DNA of 18,060 bases. It comes from an uncultured Campylobacter sp. (GTDB lineage Bacteria; Campylobacterota; Campylobacteria; Campylobacterales; Campylobacteraceae). A program made the translations under genes and the position numbers. The stretch lies in NCBI GenBank assembly GCA_937896205.1, contig CALBNA010000136.1:1-18060 (forward strand), read 5' to 3'. Shown here piece after piece: positions 9,154 to 17,178 of this stretch. The notes beneath the pieces were generated by a model, which was not told where the DNA came from, did not search any database, and worked only from the letters and a program-made list of their open reading frames with translations. Position 1 is the first letter of the stretch; every line of letters begins with the position of its first letter.

Positions 9154-10407
9154 CTATCCAAGCACCCTTGCGATTAACTCTATCGGGTTCTCACATTTCA
9201 CGTCTGACCCGCCGATATGTAGCGCATTTGAAATTTGCATTTTACAGGCGCTACACTCCGCGCTTACGATTTTTGCGCCCGAGTTTTTTATCATCTCGGA
9301 TTTTCTTTGTCCGGCCGCGCGGCTTAGATGATATTTTTCAGACTGCATCGTCACTCCGCCAAAACCGCAGCACTCGTTTGGATCGCTCATCTCCGTTATT
9401 TCGTAGTTTTGAGCGAGCAGTTTGCGAGGCTCTTTAAAGATGCCCTGCATTTTTCTAGCGTGACAAGGGTCGTGATAGGTCACGGAGGCTAAGTTTTTGC
9501 CTTTTTTAGCCAAAATTTCAGCCAAATTCGTAAATTTTTCAAAATACTCCGTCGCTAAAAATATCTTCTTGCTCACCGCCTTTGCACGCTCTCGCCACTG
9601 CTCGTCATCGTGAAAGAAGTGCTCGTAGTCGATCTTTATCATCGCCGAACAGGTCGCCTCGGGCACGATGATAGCATCTAGCTCGCCTAACATTTTTTCA
9701 AAATACTCGATATTTCGCTTTGCTAAAACCTCGACCGTTGCAAAATCCCCCGTAAAATACGCCGGCGCGCCGCAACAGGCCTGCTTTTTCATCAAATTTA
9801 AATTTAGCCCTAGCTCGCGCGCGATCTTAACCAAAGCCTCGCCGATGCCCGTATACGCGTAGTTTCCCATACAGCCGATAAAAACTCCGATAGTTTTATC
9901 GCCGCCGTTATCGATAAACTCGGCGTGCGAGTTTAAAAAGCTCTTTTTGCTAGCAGTGGGCAAAAGCCGCTCTTTTTTCACCATCGGTAGGCTAAACCTC
10001 GGACTCATCGCGCCTTCCCTGATCTTAAACGCGCAGCTTTGAAACACGTAGCCAAGCTTTGCTGCCAAATCCATAACCGCGCGGTGGCGCAGTAGCCAAA
10101 AAAACGCCTTTTTATACCACGCGATGCCAAATTTATCGGCGATGTCGCGTCGGACGTTTTCTATCGCCGTATCCACGCGCAAGGAGTTTGGACAGACCTC
10201 GACGCAGCTCGTGCATAAAAAACAGCTCTCAAAGATATTTTTTGCGCTTTTATCAAGCTTTAGCTCGCCGCGCTCATAAGCTCCCACGAGATCCAAAAAA
10301 CCGCGCGGAGAGGTCGTTTCGTCGGAGTTTATCTTGTGGATCGTGCAGACTTGGATGCATTTGCCGCATTTTACGCATTTATCTGAAATTTCGCTAAATT
10401 TAAACAT
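9154..10407 (-). CDS. Fe-S oxidoreductase, GlcF/HdrB (CCG-domain) type
   Basis: The 417-residue product is a soluble ferredoxin-type electron carrier. Two 4Fe-4S motifs are visible: C11, C14, C17, C21 and C62, C65, C68, C72-Pro. Two cysteine-rich CCG modules follow: C179 ... C211-C212-G ... C253, and C315 ... C346-C347-G ... C385-C388. This architecture is shared by GlcF, LutA-like, GlpC and HdrB/D subunits. No flavin or membrane domain is present, and no glcD-like partner is in the window, so glycolate oxidation is not supported. It lies 9 nt downstream of hemN, in the order I recall from C. jejuni (Cj0992c hemN, Cj0991c). A role linked to HemN redox chemistry or to another dehydrogenase is inference. 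Confidence 0.88.
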   Translation of the reverse strand: MFKFSEISDKCVKCGKCIQVCTIHKINSDETTSPRGFLDLVGAYERGELKLDKSAKNIFESCFLCTSCVEVCPNSLRVDTAIENVRRDIADKFGIAWYKKAFFWLLRHRAVMDLAAKLGYVFQSCAFKIREGAMSPRFSLPMVKKERLLPTASKKSFLNSHAEFIDNGGDKTIGVFIGCMGNYAYTGIGEALVKIARELGLNLNLMKKQACCGAPAYFTGDFATVEVLAKRNIEYFEKMLGELDAIIVPEATCSAMIKIDYEHFFHDDEQWRERAKAVSKKIFLATEYFEKFTNLAEILAKKGKNLASVTYHDPCHARKMQGIFKEPRKLLAQNYEITEMSDPNECCGFGGVTMQSEKYHLSRAAGQRKSEMIKNSGAKIVSAECSACKMQISNALHIGGSDVKCENPIELIARVLG

Positions 10408-10416
10408 GTCCGCCCA

Positions 10417-11778
10417 TCAAACCGTTTTAGAAAATCGGCGTAAATTTTCCGGTATTTTTTTCAAATACGCGTCAAAGCACATCGCGATATTGCGGATGAT
10501 TAGCGTGCCGGTCTCGTTTACGCTGATTTTTTCAGGTGTTACGGTTACGAATTCGCTCAAATTTTCAAGCTCGACCAAATCATCCTTAAAATACTCGAAA
10601 AATTTGATGTCAAATTTGGCCTCGACCGCCTTGATATCAAGCGCAAAGTTACTCATCAGGCTCATGATCACGGCTTTTCTGATTAGATCGTCGCCAGTTA
10701 AATATATGCCCTTGTAATACGGCAAAACGCCGCTATCCAGGGCTTTTTCGTATTCGTCCATGTCCTTGAAATTTTGCGCGTAGTATCTTTGCCCCTCGCC
10801 TATGCTAGTTAGTCCGATGCCGATGAGATCGGCTCCGCCTTTGGTCGTGTAGCCTTGGAAGTTACGATGAAGCGTGCCGTTAGCAAGCGCGCCGAAAAGC
10901 TCGTCGCCCGGCTTTGCAAAGTGATCCATGCCGATCATTTTGTAGCCGTTTTTGATAAAAAACTCGGCCGTGTATTTTAAAATTTCAAGCTTGGTTTTAG
11001 GGCTAGGCAGCGTAGCTTCGTCAAATTTACGCATAGATTTTTTTATCCACGGCACGTGCGCGTAGTTAAACACCGCGAGGCGGTCCGGAGATAGCGTCAG
11101 AGCCTTATCCAGCGTCGCTTTAAAACTCTCTAGCGTCTGATACGGAAGGCCGTAGATAAGGTCCATATTTATCGAGTTTATGCCCTTGGCGCGCGCCATA
11201 TCCACGGCGTTTTTGGTGATTTCGTAGGGCTGGATGCGGTGGATCTCTTTTTGCACCCGCTCATCAAAGTCCTGCACGCCGTAGCTAACGCGGTTAAAGC
11301 CGTGCGAAATCAGCACGTCAAGCTGCTCGGGCGTTAAAAATCTCGGGTCGATTTCGCAGCTGATTTCAGCCTCTGGCGAGAAGTTTTTAAATTTAGCCTT
11401 TATCATTTTGATGATTTCATCGAGCTGATCCGCGCCGTAAAAGGTCGGAGTGCCGCCGCCAAAGTGCATTTGCAGCACCGGCGCGCTCGTGTCGAGATTT
11501 GCCGCTAGTAGGTCAAGCTCTTTTTGCAGATACTGCATATAGCGCGTTTTGCGGTCCTCTTTGCTCGTATAAATCACGTTGCAACCGCAAAAATAACAGG
11601 CGCTGCGGCAAAACGGCAGGTGCAAATAAAGCGAAAGCGGGCGCGAGGCGTCGCGGTTTTTTAGCTCCCGCAGGTAGTCCTCGTAGCTAAATTTATCGCT
11701 AAACTCGGGCGCGGTCGGATAGCTCGTGTAGCGCGGTCCCGGGCGCGAATACTTCACGTAAGCGTCAAAATCTATCAT
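10417..11778 (-). CDS. hemN: Oxygen-independent coproporphyrinogen III oxidase (radical SAM)
   Basis: The 453-residue product is close to E. coli HemN (457). It converts coproporphyrinogen III to protoporphyrinogen IX by two oxidative decarboxylations, the oxygen-independent route suited to a microaerophile or anaerobe. The radical-SAM motif [16 protein letters not shown] (residues 51-66) supplies cluster ligands C57, C61 and C64, plus the additional C66 conserved in true HemN. The SAM-binding GGGTPT follows at 107-112. HemN-specific segments [15 protein letters not shown] and HFAKPGDEL are also present, which separates it from the look-alike HemW. Its ATG overlaps the stop of the UPF0763 gene as ATGA, so translation is probably coupled. 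Confidence 0.97.
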   Translation of the reverse strand: MIDFDAYVKYSRPGPRYTSYPTAPEFSDKFSYEDYLRELKNRDASRPLSLYLHLPFCRSACYFCGCNVIYTSKEDRKTRYMQYLQKELDLLAANLDTSAPVLQMHFGGGTPTFYGADQLDEIIKMIKAKFKNFSPEAEISCEIDPRFLTPEQLDVLISHGFNRVSYGVQDFDERVQKEIHRIQPYEITKNAVDMARAKGINSINMDLIYGLPYQTLESFKATLDKALTLSPDRLAVFNYAHVPWIKKSMRKFDEATLPSPKTKLEILKYTAEFFIKNGYKMIGMDHFAKPGDELFGALANGTLHRNFQGYTTKGGADLIGIGLTSIGEGQRYYAQNFKDMDEYEKALDSGVLPYYKGIYLTGDDLIRKAVIMSLMSNFALDIKAVEAKFDIKFFEYFKDDLVELENLSEFVTVTPEKISVNETGTLIIRNIAMCFDAYLKKIPENLRRFSKTV

Positions 11779-12266
11779 AGCGTTTTATTCCTCGCGTTTT
11801 TCATTAAATTCTGCATATCGACGAACAAATTCGGATACTGCTTTTTGATACCCTTTACCAGTTTTTCCAAATTTACGTCGATGCTTTTTTTGTTTTTATT
11901 TTTTGCGGCGATCTTACGTATCTCATCCATCGCCACAACCCAAACGTCGGCGAAATCTATCGGCACGTTTTGCCAGATCGTCTTTTCAAGCCTTAGCTCG
12001 AAATTTTCCTTTTGGACGTTGCGGTAGGCTTCGATGAGTTGCGAGAGCGATTTTAACGAAACCATAGTGTGCAAATTTTGATTTTCGTCAATGCCAAACC
12101 ACGGCTCCACCCCGTCCCACGAGCCGCTTTTTAGGCTGAGGCTCATTTGATTAGGATCGCTTGTCGGCACGATCTCAAATATCGTTTTCTCGCCCTCTTT
12201 TATCCCGAGCTCACCTGAGATTTCATCGATTTTTTCGTATGTTTTTTGTAGATTTTTTTCTTTCAT
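11775..12266 (-). CDS. UPF0763 / DUF2603 family protein
   Basis: This 163-residue soluble protein has no signal peptide or membrane segment. Recognisable features are [20 protein letters not shown] (about residues 29-48), a Trp-containing stretch [11 protein letters not shown], and a Lys-rich C-terminal half ([18 protein letters not shown]). I recognise the pattern as UPF0763, a family of unknown function confined to Campylobacter/Helicobacter relatives. AAGGAAG precedes the ATG at 12266. It starts 13 nt after the argF stop and ends overlapping the hemN start by 4 nt, so it is translated within the argF-hemN unit. That position is the only hint to its role. Confidence 0.85.
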   Translation of the reverse strand: MKEKNLQKTYEKIDEISGELGIKEGEKTIFEIVPTSDPNQMSLSLKSGSWDGVEPWFGIDENQNLHTMVSLKSLSQLIEAYRNVQKENFELRLEKTIWQNVPIDFADVWVVAMDEIRKIAAKNKNKKSIDVNLEKLVKGIKKQYPNLFVDMQNLMKNARNKTL

Positions 12267-12279
12267 TTACTTCCTTAAC

Positions 12280-13209
12280 TTACCCGTTTCGCTGCCTATC
12301 AAGCCACACCATCACGCCTTTTTGTGCGTGCAGGCGATTTTCGGCTTCGGCAAAAATCTCATCCGCATGCGCCTCAAACACCGCCTCGCTCACCTCGTAT
12401 CCGCGGTAAGCCGGCAGGCAGTGTAAAAATATCGCTCGCGGAGCGGCTAAACTCATCAAATTTTCATCCACGCAAAAGCCCGAGAAGTCTCTTAAGCGCT
12501 TTTCTTTTTCCGCCTCTTGCCCCATCGAGACCCAAGTATCTGTAGTGACGAGGTTAGCGCCCAAAACGGCTTCTTTTACGTCCTGAGTTAGATAAATTTT
12601 AGCTCCCGAAATTTGAGCGTTTTTCATAGCTAAATTTACTATATCAGCGTCCGGCTCGTAGCCCTTTGGCGTAGCGATCCTTAGCTCAAAGCATAGCTTG
12701 CTAGCTAGCATCAGCCACGAGTGAGCCATGTTGTTGCCGTCACCCACGAATGCCGCTTTTATCTCGTCTATTTTTAGTCCGCATTCGACCGCCGTCATGA
12801 GATCGGCCATCAGCTGCGCGGGGTGAAATTTATCGCTAAGGCCGTTTATCACGGGTACGCGGCTAAATTTGGCAAGCTCCTCTAACGTCTCGTGGCGATT
12901 TACGCGAGCCATGATAAGATCGCACATTCGCGAGATCACGCGCGCAGTGTCTTTTATCGGTTCGCCGCGCCCGATCTGGATGTCGCTTGAGCTCAAAAAC
13001 AGCGCGTGACCGCCAAGCTCGTTCATCCCTACATCAAAACTCACGCGCGTTCTGGTCGAGCTTTTCTCAAATATCATCGCCAATTTTTGATCTTTGAGAT
13101 ACGGCTTAAAATCTCGCACCTTTGCCTCTTTTTTTATCTGCAAACCCAAATTTAAAATTTCGATGATTTCGTCTTTACTAAAATCGTTTAACGTTAAAAA
13201 GTGCCGCAC
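12280..13209 (-). CDS. argF: Ornithine carbamoyltransferase
   Basis: The 309-residue product converts ornithine and carbamoyl phosphate to citrulline in arginine synthesis. Visible motifs are the carbamoyl phosphate loop STRTR (residues 51-55), HPAQ (about 130), DTWVSMG for ornithine binding and HCLP (263-266). I chose the GTG at 13209, giving [10 protein letters not shown], because AAAGGGGGG lies just upstream and the C. jejuni enzyme (306 aa) starts at the equivalent MKHFLTL. An in-frame extension to 13335 would add 42 residues unlike the family. It is the first gene of the argF-UPF0763-hemN-oxidoreductase group, behind a 195-nt leader with a long hairpin. Confidence 0.95.
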   Translation of the reverse strand: MRHFLTLNDFSKDEIIEILNLGLQIKKEAKVRDFKPYLKDQKLAMIFEKSSTRTRVSFDVGMNELGGHALFLSSSDIQIGRGEPIKDTARVISRMCDLIMARVNRHETLEELAKFSRVPVINGLSDKFHPAQLMADLMTAVECGLKIDEIKAAFVGDGNNMAHSWLMLASKLCFELRIATPKGYEPDADIVNLAMKNAQISGAKIYLTQDVKEAVLGANLVTTDTWVSMGQEAEKEKRLRDFSGFCVDENLMSLAAPRAIFLHCLPAYRGYEVSEAVFEAHADEIFAEAENRLHAQKGVMVWLDRQRNG

Positions 13210-13319
13210 TTTGCCCCCCTTTAAATTCCCAAATTTGCCCATAAAATTTACAAGGCGAAGTATCGCGAGATAGATTTGCTTGTTTTCTACTTCGCTACGC
13301 TTGTAGCTAAATAGAAGAA

Positions 13320-13371
13320 GTAAATTTCGTCCCAAGATAAGGCACGCAGCCTATCGCAGGGCGAAATTTAC
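13320..13371 (-). repeat. Long imperfect hairpin between hemB and argF
   Basis: Perfect 10-base outer arms GTAAATTTCG (13320-13329) and CGAAATTTAC (13362-13371) enclose further pairs: CCC/GGG across a one-base bulge, GATA/TATC, and GGC/GCC around the 5-base loop (ACGCA on the plus strand). That is about 20 pairs in 52 nt. It lies in the 195-nt hemB-argF spacer, 34 nt past the hemB stop and 111 nt before the argF start. No T tract follows on either strand, so it is not a classical terminator. It could protect the hemB 3' end, act as a leader RNA for argF, or be a dispersed palindromic repeat. Confidence 0.6.
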
Positions 13372-13404
13372 GAAATCAGGCAAATATACTCGCGAGACAA
13401 GCCG

Positions 13405-14376
13405 CTATTTTCTTAGTAAAGCGGCGGCTTCTTTGGCGTGGTAACTGATTATTAAATCCGCTCCCGCCCTCTTAAATCCTACTAGCGTCTCCATCATCAC
13501 GCGTTCGTAGTCGATGACGCCGGCTTTTGCCGCTGCTTTTAGTAGAGCGTATTCGCCGCTCACGTTATACGCGCAGATCGGTAGCCTCGTCGCTTCGCGC
13601 AGATCGCGGATGATGTCTAGATACGCAAGCGCGGGCTTTACCATCAAGATATCGGCGCCTTGCGCCTCGTCCTCCAGGCTCTCGCTCACGGCTTCTAAGC
13701 GGTTTGCGCTATCCATCTGGTAGCTTTTTCTATCACCAAAGCTAGGTGCGCTTTCGGCGACGTCGCGAAACGGCCCGTAGTACGCAGAGGCAAATTTGGT
13801 CGAATACGCCATAATCGGCAAATTTTCATATCCGCTCAAATCCAGCGCCCCGCGCAAGGTAGCGATGATGCCGTCCATCATGCCGCTTGGAGCGATCATA
13901 TCGGCTCCGTTTCTAGCGTGGATCAGCGCTTGTTTAGCCGAGATCTCTAGCGTCGCGTCGTTATCGACGGTCTGGTGGACGTGATCTAGGATGCCGCAGT
14001 GACCGTGATCGGTGTACTCGCAAAAGCAAAGATCGGTGATCACTACTAGATCGGGGAATTTATCCTTTATCGCTCGAAGCGCCGTTGCTATGATGCCCTC
14101 GTCGCTCAAAGCGTCGCTGCCTACGCTATCTTTTAGGCTAGGGATTCCAAACAAAATTACCGCTTTTATGCCCAAATTTCGCACGATTTCGCACTCTTTT
14201 AAAATTTCGTCCAAACTCATCTGAAAGACGCCCGGCATCGAGCTTATCTCTTTTTTTATACCTTTGCCTTCGACGACGAAAAGCGGATAGATAAAATCGC
14301 TCGCGCAAACGCTAGTTTCGCGCACCATCTCTCTGATCGCTGGATTTATCCTGAGCCTTCTAAAACGTTTAAACAT
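13405..14376 (-). CDS. hemB: Porphobilinogen synthase (delta-aminolevulinic acid dehydratase)
   Basis: The 323-residue product joins two 5-aminolevulinate molecules into porphobilinogen, the second committed step of haem synthesis. The three-cysteine zinc site is intact in [13 protein letters not shown] (C117, C119, C127), so it is a zinc-type enzyme. The catalytic lysines are K194 in [13 protein letters not shown] and the Schiff-base K247 in [10 protein letters not shown]. The substrate loop [10 protein letters not shown] (160-169) is also present. AAAGGA precedes the ATG at 14376. It diverges from ribA across a 61-nt spacer. With hemN four genes downstream on the same strand, it may partly share a transcript, although the 195-nt gap before argF makes this uncertain. 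Confidence 0.98.
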   Translation of the reverse strand: MFKRFRRLRINPAIREMVRETSVCASDFIYPLFVVEGKGIKKEISSMPGVFQMSLDEILKECEIVRNLGIKAVILFGIPSLKDSVGSDALSDEGIIATALRAIKDKFPDLVVITDLCFCEYTDHGHCGILDHVHQTVDNDATLEISAKQALIHARNGADMIAPSGMMDGIIATLRGALDLSGYENLPIMAYSTKFASAYYGPFRDVAESAPSFGDRKSYQMDSANRLEAVSESLEDEAQGADILMVKPALAYLDIIRDLREATRLPICAYNVSGEYALLKAAAKAGVIDYERVMMETLVGFKRAGADLIISYHAKEAAALLRK

Positions 14377-14437
14377 AATTTTCCTTTTACTTCGCTACAA
14401 TTTACGCTTAGTGTAACATAATAGGAGTTAAAAATTT
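14377..14437. promoter_or_regulatory. Divergent hemB/ribA promoter region
   Basis: This 61-nt spacer must start both hemB (minus) and ribA (plus). On the plus strand TACAAT at 14396-14401 is a credible -10 for ribA, with AGGAG before its ATG. On the minus strand only weaker candidates (TACACT, TATTAT) are seen for hemB. No clear operator palindrome is visible. The two promoters must overlap, so their activity could be mutually dependent. Confidence 0.45.
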
Positions 14438-15010
14438 ATGAATATCGAGCTTTCAAATACGGCGAATTTACCCTCTCGTTTCGGGACGTTCGAGATACAG
14501 GCGTTTAAGGAGGGAGAGAAGGAGCATTTAGCGATTTATAAAAAACCGTTCGGCGAGGTCGTAAACGTCCGCATCCACTCCGAGTGCCTAACGGGCGATG
14601 CGATCGGCAGCCTAAAATGCGACTGCCGCGACCAGCTAGAAGCCAGCCTAAAATACATCGAGGAGCACGGCGGCATGGTGATTTATCTGCGCCAAGAGGG
14701 GCGAAATATCGGCCTGCTAAACAAAGTAAATGCCTACCACCTGCAAGATGAGGGCCTTGACACCATCGAGGCAAATCACCAGCTAGGCTTTAAGGCCGAC
14801 GAGCGCACGTATGAGATCGTGGATTTTATCTTGAAGCACTTCGGCATCGAAAAGATAAATTTGCTAACCAATAATCCCAAAAAGCTGTCGGGACTAAAAT
14901 GCGTGCAGATCGTCTCTCGCGTGCCAATCGTCATACACGCTAACAAATTTAACGAAAACTACCTGCGCGTGAAAAAAGAGCAGATGGGGCATATGCTAGA
15001 TGAAAATTGA
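14438..15010 (+). CDS. ribA: GTP cyclohydrolase II
   Basis: The 190-residue product opens the GTP ring as the first step of riboflavin synthesis. The zinc cysteines are C50, C61 and C63 within [17 protein letters not shown] (47-63). The catalytic block [20 protein letters not shown] (about 85-104) and [11 protein letters not shown] follow, and the C-terminal part includes [12 protein letters not shown]. It is monofunctional: no DHBP synthase (RibB) domain is fused, unlike the RibBA protein also common in this group. It lacks only a few residues compared with E. coli RibA (196). Its last 11 nt overlap rsmG, and AGGAG precedes its ATG. Confidence 0.97.
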   Translation: MNIELSNTANLPSRFGTFEIQAFKEGEKEHLAIYKKPFGEVVNVRIHSECLTGDAIGSLKCDCRDQLEASLKYIEEHGGMVIYLRQEGRNIGLLNKVNAYHLQDEGLDTIEANHQLGFKADERTYEIVDFILKHFGIEKINLLTNNPKKLSGLKCVQIVSRVPIVIHANKFNENYLRVKKEQMGHMLDEN

Positions 15011-15557
15011 CCTGCCGCGAGACTTTGATGCGCAAACGGCGAAATTTAGCGAGATTTTGGCTAAATTTAACCGCGTGCATAGCCTCACCAACTATAAAAA
15101 TTTAAACGAGCAGATCGCCGATAGCATAGCTCCGCTTGAAATTTTCCCGCAAATTTTGGACGCTAAAACAGCGATCGATGTGGGCAGCGGAGCGGGTTTC
15201 CCCGCGATATTTCTCGCGATAATTTTAAGGGAGTGCGAGTGGCATCTCTTTGAACCAAGCCCGAAAAAATCGGCGTTTCTAAGCTACGTCAAGGCCGAGC
15301 TAAATTTAGCAAACGTCCGCGTAAAATCTTGCAAGATCGAGGATGGCGAGCCCTTTACGGCGCAGCTAATCACGAGTCGCGCGCTGATGAAAACGAAAGA
15401 TTTACTTGGGATTTGCAACGGCTTTTTTGACGCCCAAACTCAAATTTTACTCTACAAAGGAAGCAGCGTACAAAGCGAGCTAGAGGGGCTCAATGCTCAA
15501 ATTTACGGGCGCGGCAACCGAAATTACGTACTTATAAAGGGCAGCGATGTTATTTAA
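15000..15557 (+). CDS. rsmG: 16S rRNA (guanine527-N7)-methyltransferase
   Basis: The 185-residue SAM-dependent methyltransferase modifies G527 of 16S rRNA in the 530 loop. The SAM-binding motif is [15 protein letters not shown] (about residues 59-73). [11 protein letters not shown] (about 84-94) and the RsmG-type SRAL (126-129) follow. It is somewhat shorter than the E. coli protein (207) at the C-terminus. In other bacteria loss of rsmG gives low-level streptomycin resistance. It overlaps ribA at its start and the 71-residue gene at its end, each by 11 nt, implying coupled translation. The ribA-rsmG order matches C. jejuni (Cj0996-Cj0997). Confidence 0.95.
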   Translation: MKIDLPRDFDAQTAKFSEILAKFNRVHSLTNYKNLNEQIADSIAPLEIFPQILDAKTAIDVGSGAGFPAIFLAIILRECEWHLFEPSPKKSAFLSYVKAELNLANVRVKSCKIEDGEPFTAQLITSRALMKTKDLLGICNGFFDAQTQILLYKGSSVQSELEGLNAQIYGRGNRNYVLIKGSDVI

Positions 15558-15762
15558 AATTTTAGTTTTTTTAGCAGTTTTAATCGCGATTTATTTGATA
15601 TTTTTTAAAACTCGCGTCAAAAGAGGCGCAAAAAAAGAGGACAAAGAGGCCGAAAATTTCGTCGAATGCAAAAAGTGCGGCACCTTTATAGAGGCAAAAG
15701 ACGCCGTAATAAGCGGCGGCGGATACGTTTGCCGCGAGTGCATGCAAAGCAAAAAGGAGTAG
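15547..15762 (+). CDS. Membrane-anchored zinc-ribbon protein, PP0621-like
   Basis: This 71-residue protein has one N-terminal membrane segment (about residues 3-20, [19 protein letters not shown]), a basic stop-transfer stretch ([10 protein letters not shown]) and a cytoplasmic C-terminal zinc ribbon with C41, C44 and C62, C65 (CKKCGT ... VCREC). The layout fits the PP0621 family of unknown function, which is usually found as a short membrane-anchored CxxC/CxxC protein. Its ATG lies inside the last codons of rsmG, and it ends 3 nt before the next gene, so it belongs to the ribA-htpX group. No function is assigned. Confidence 0.8.
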   Translation: MLFKILVFLAVLIAIYLIFFKTRVKRGAKKEDKEAENFVECKKCGTFIEAKDAVISGGGYVCRECMQSKKE

Positions 15763-15765
15763 AAA

Positions 15766-16167
15766 ATGCAATTAATCGGCCACGAGCTAGTGCCTTACGA
15801 AAAGCTGTATTTTTGCGCGAATACGGACGAAATCGACGCGAAATTACAAAATATGTTTTATTTTAATAGCCAGATGATAAAAGCGGCGCAAGAAAAAGGG
15901 GCTAAATTTAGCGTCGCTTGCGAGAATATAAGCGAGTGCATAATCGCAAATGCGGCGGGCGCGAATCTGCTTGTTATGTCTAGGCGAGAGTTTACGCCAA
16001 AGGCCGCAAATTTAGCCCAGTTTTATCTCTTTGACGCCAAAGTCGCTTGTATAATCGGCGATGAGAGCGAACTTAGCGAGATAGCGGAGTATCAAGCCGA
16101 CGTCGCGATATTTGATAACGCTATCGTTTGGGATAGATCAAAAAAGGAAACAAATGGAACTTTTTAA
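15766..16167 (+). CDS. Uncharacterised 133-residue cytoplasmic protein
   Basis: I do not recognise a named family. The product has no signal peptide or membrane segment. It shows repeated strand-helix units: LYFCAN (about 14-19), KFSVACENISECIIANAAGA (47-66) with NLLVMSR, KVACIIGDESELSEIAEY (92-109), and ADVAIFDNAIV (111-121). This suggests a small alpha/beta fold. Cysteines at 17, 52, 58 and 95 form no metal motif. AAGGAG, overlapping the previous gene's stop, supports the ATG at 15766. The last 14 nt overlap the htpX start. Similar proteins probably occur in other Campylobacter, but I cannot confirm this here. Confidence 0.8.
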   Translation: MQLIGHELVPYEKLYFCANTDEIDAKLQNMFYFNSQMIKAAQEKGAKFSVACENISECIIANAAGANLLVMSRREFTPKAANLAQFYLFDAKVACIIGDESELSEIAEYQADVAIFDNAIVWDRSKKETNGTF

Positions 16168-17029
16168 AACCGCATTTTTGATGACCGTGCTGATGCTGCT
16201 TTTCGTAGCCGTGGGCGGCGCGATAGGCGGCACTAGCGGCATGCTGGTCGCATTTTTAGTTGCGCTTGGGATGAATTTCTTTTCGTATTTTTTCTCGGAC
16301 ACGCTCGTATTAAAGCACTACCAAGCCGTGCCAGTAGACGAAGCACACGCGACGGGACTTTATCAGATCGTACGCGAGCTTTGCGCGAAGGCAAATTTGC
16401 CGATGCCAAAGATCTACATCATCCCGGAAGCCGTACCAAACGCCTTCGCCACAGGTCGTAACCCGAGCCACGCCGCAGTTGCCGTGACTGAGGGGCTACT
16501 AAATCTGCTAAATAAAGACGAGATCGAGGGCGTGCTAGCTCACGAGCTAAGCCACGTGCGCCACTACGACATCCTAACGGGCTCGATAGCAGCGGTTTTT
16601 GCGGGAGCGATCGCGATACTGGCGAATTTCGCGCAGTTTGGCGCGGCGAATCGTCAAGGCAAGCAAAATCCGCTAATGCTAATCGCTCTAGCCGTCATCA
16701 TGCCGCTAGCCGCCACGATCATACGCATGGCGATCTCGCGGGCGCGGGAGTTTGAGGCCGACAGGGGCGCTGCGATGATAACGGGCAAGCCCCAGCACCT
16801 AGCCGGCGCGCTGCGAAAACTAGAAGACTACGCGCGCGGACGCGTGATGGCAAACGCCGACGAACAAAGCGCGCATATGTTTATCGTTAATCCATTTAGC
16901 GGCGTAAAAAGCGCGCTGGGCTCGCTGTTTCGCACGCACCCGAGCACTCAAGACCGCATCGCCGCGCTAGAAAATTTACGCTCGCAACTAGAGGGCGAAA
17001 ACGGCGTGAAAGAGTATTTTAGAAAGTAA
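16154..17029 (+). CDS. htpX: HtpX family membrane zinc metalloprotease (M48B)
   Basis: The 291-residue inner-membrane protease takes part in quality control of membrane proteins. Two N-terminal membrane segments (about residues 7-25 and 28-48) precede the zinc motif HELSH (130-134). Further hydrophobic segments lie at about 143-165 and 172-192, and the third zinc ligand is E199 in SRAREFEAD. The C-terminal THPSTQDRIAAL is typical of HtpX. I chose the ATG at 16154, preceded by AAGGAA, over an in-frame ATG at 16112 that would add 14 hydrophilic residues overlapping the upstream gene. It overlaps the 133-residue gene by 14 nt. An inverted repeat begins at its stop codon. Confidence 0.96.
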   Translation: MELFKTAFLMTVLMLLFVAVGGAIGGTSGMLVAFLVALGMNFFSYFFSDTLVLKHYQAVPVDEAHATGLYQIVRELCAKANLPMPKIYIIPEAVPNAFATGRNPSHAAVAVTEGLLNLLNKDEIEGVLAHELSHVRHYDILTGSIAAVFAGAIAILANFAQFGAANRQGKQNPLMLIALAVIMPLAATIIRMAISRAREFEADRGAAMITGKPQHLAGALRKLEDYARGRVMANADEQSAHMFIVNPFSGVKSALGSLFRTHPSTQDRIAALENLRSQLEGENGVKEYFRK

Positions 17030-17072
17030 ATTTGACGGGCAAATTTAATCTCTTGCTTCGCCCGTCAAATTT
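17028..17072 (+). repeat. Perfect 13-base inverted repeat at the htpX stop codon
   Basis: The arms AAATTTGACGGGC (17028-17040) and GCCCGTCAAATTT (17060-17072) pair perfectly around a 19-base loop. The left arm starts inside the TAA stop of htpX. The following bases are GAGCAAAACGG, without a T tract, so Rho-independent termination is doubtful. It may still mark the transcript's 3' end. Confidence 0.7.
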
Positions 17073-17093
17073 GAGCAAAACGGCTTGGCTTCT

Positions 17094-17144
17094 GGCTTTA
17101 AGTTAAAGCCGAATTTAACTCCGCGCCGCGTCAAATTTGACCGC
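17094..17144. repeat. Palindrome-rich spacer before the epimerase gene
   Basis: GGCTTTAA, one base, TTAAAGCC (17094-17110) forms a near-perfect hairpin. The palindrome GTCAAATTTGAC (17130-17141) follows. Extended to GTCAAATTTGACCGC (17130-17144), it recurs exactly inside the next gene at 17521-17535. The remaining spacer to 17178 shows only a weak promoter candidate and AAAAGG before the next ATG. Confidence 0.5.
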
Positions 17145-17178
17145 CCGCATAAAAGCAAATTGATCAAAAAGGCAAAAT

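Noticed and set aside
8997..9437. Plus-strand 146-codon frame spanning the SPOR-like gene start and the Fe-S gene end
   Set aside because: It crosses two minus-strand genes and their promoter, has no recognisable domain and no good ribosome binding site.
14505..14774. Minus-strand 89-codon frame inside ribA
   Set aside because: It is antisense to a strongly conserved enzyme and its Arg/Gly/Pro-rich composition is typical of a shadow frame.
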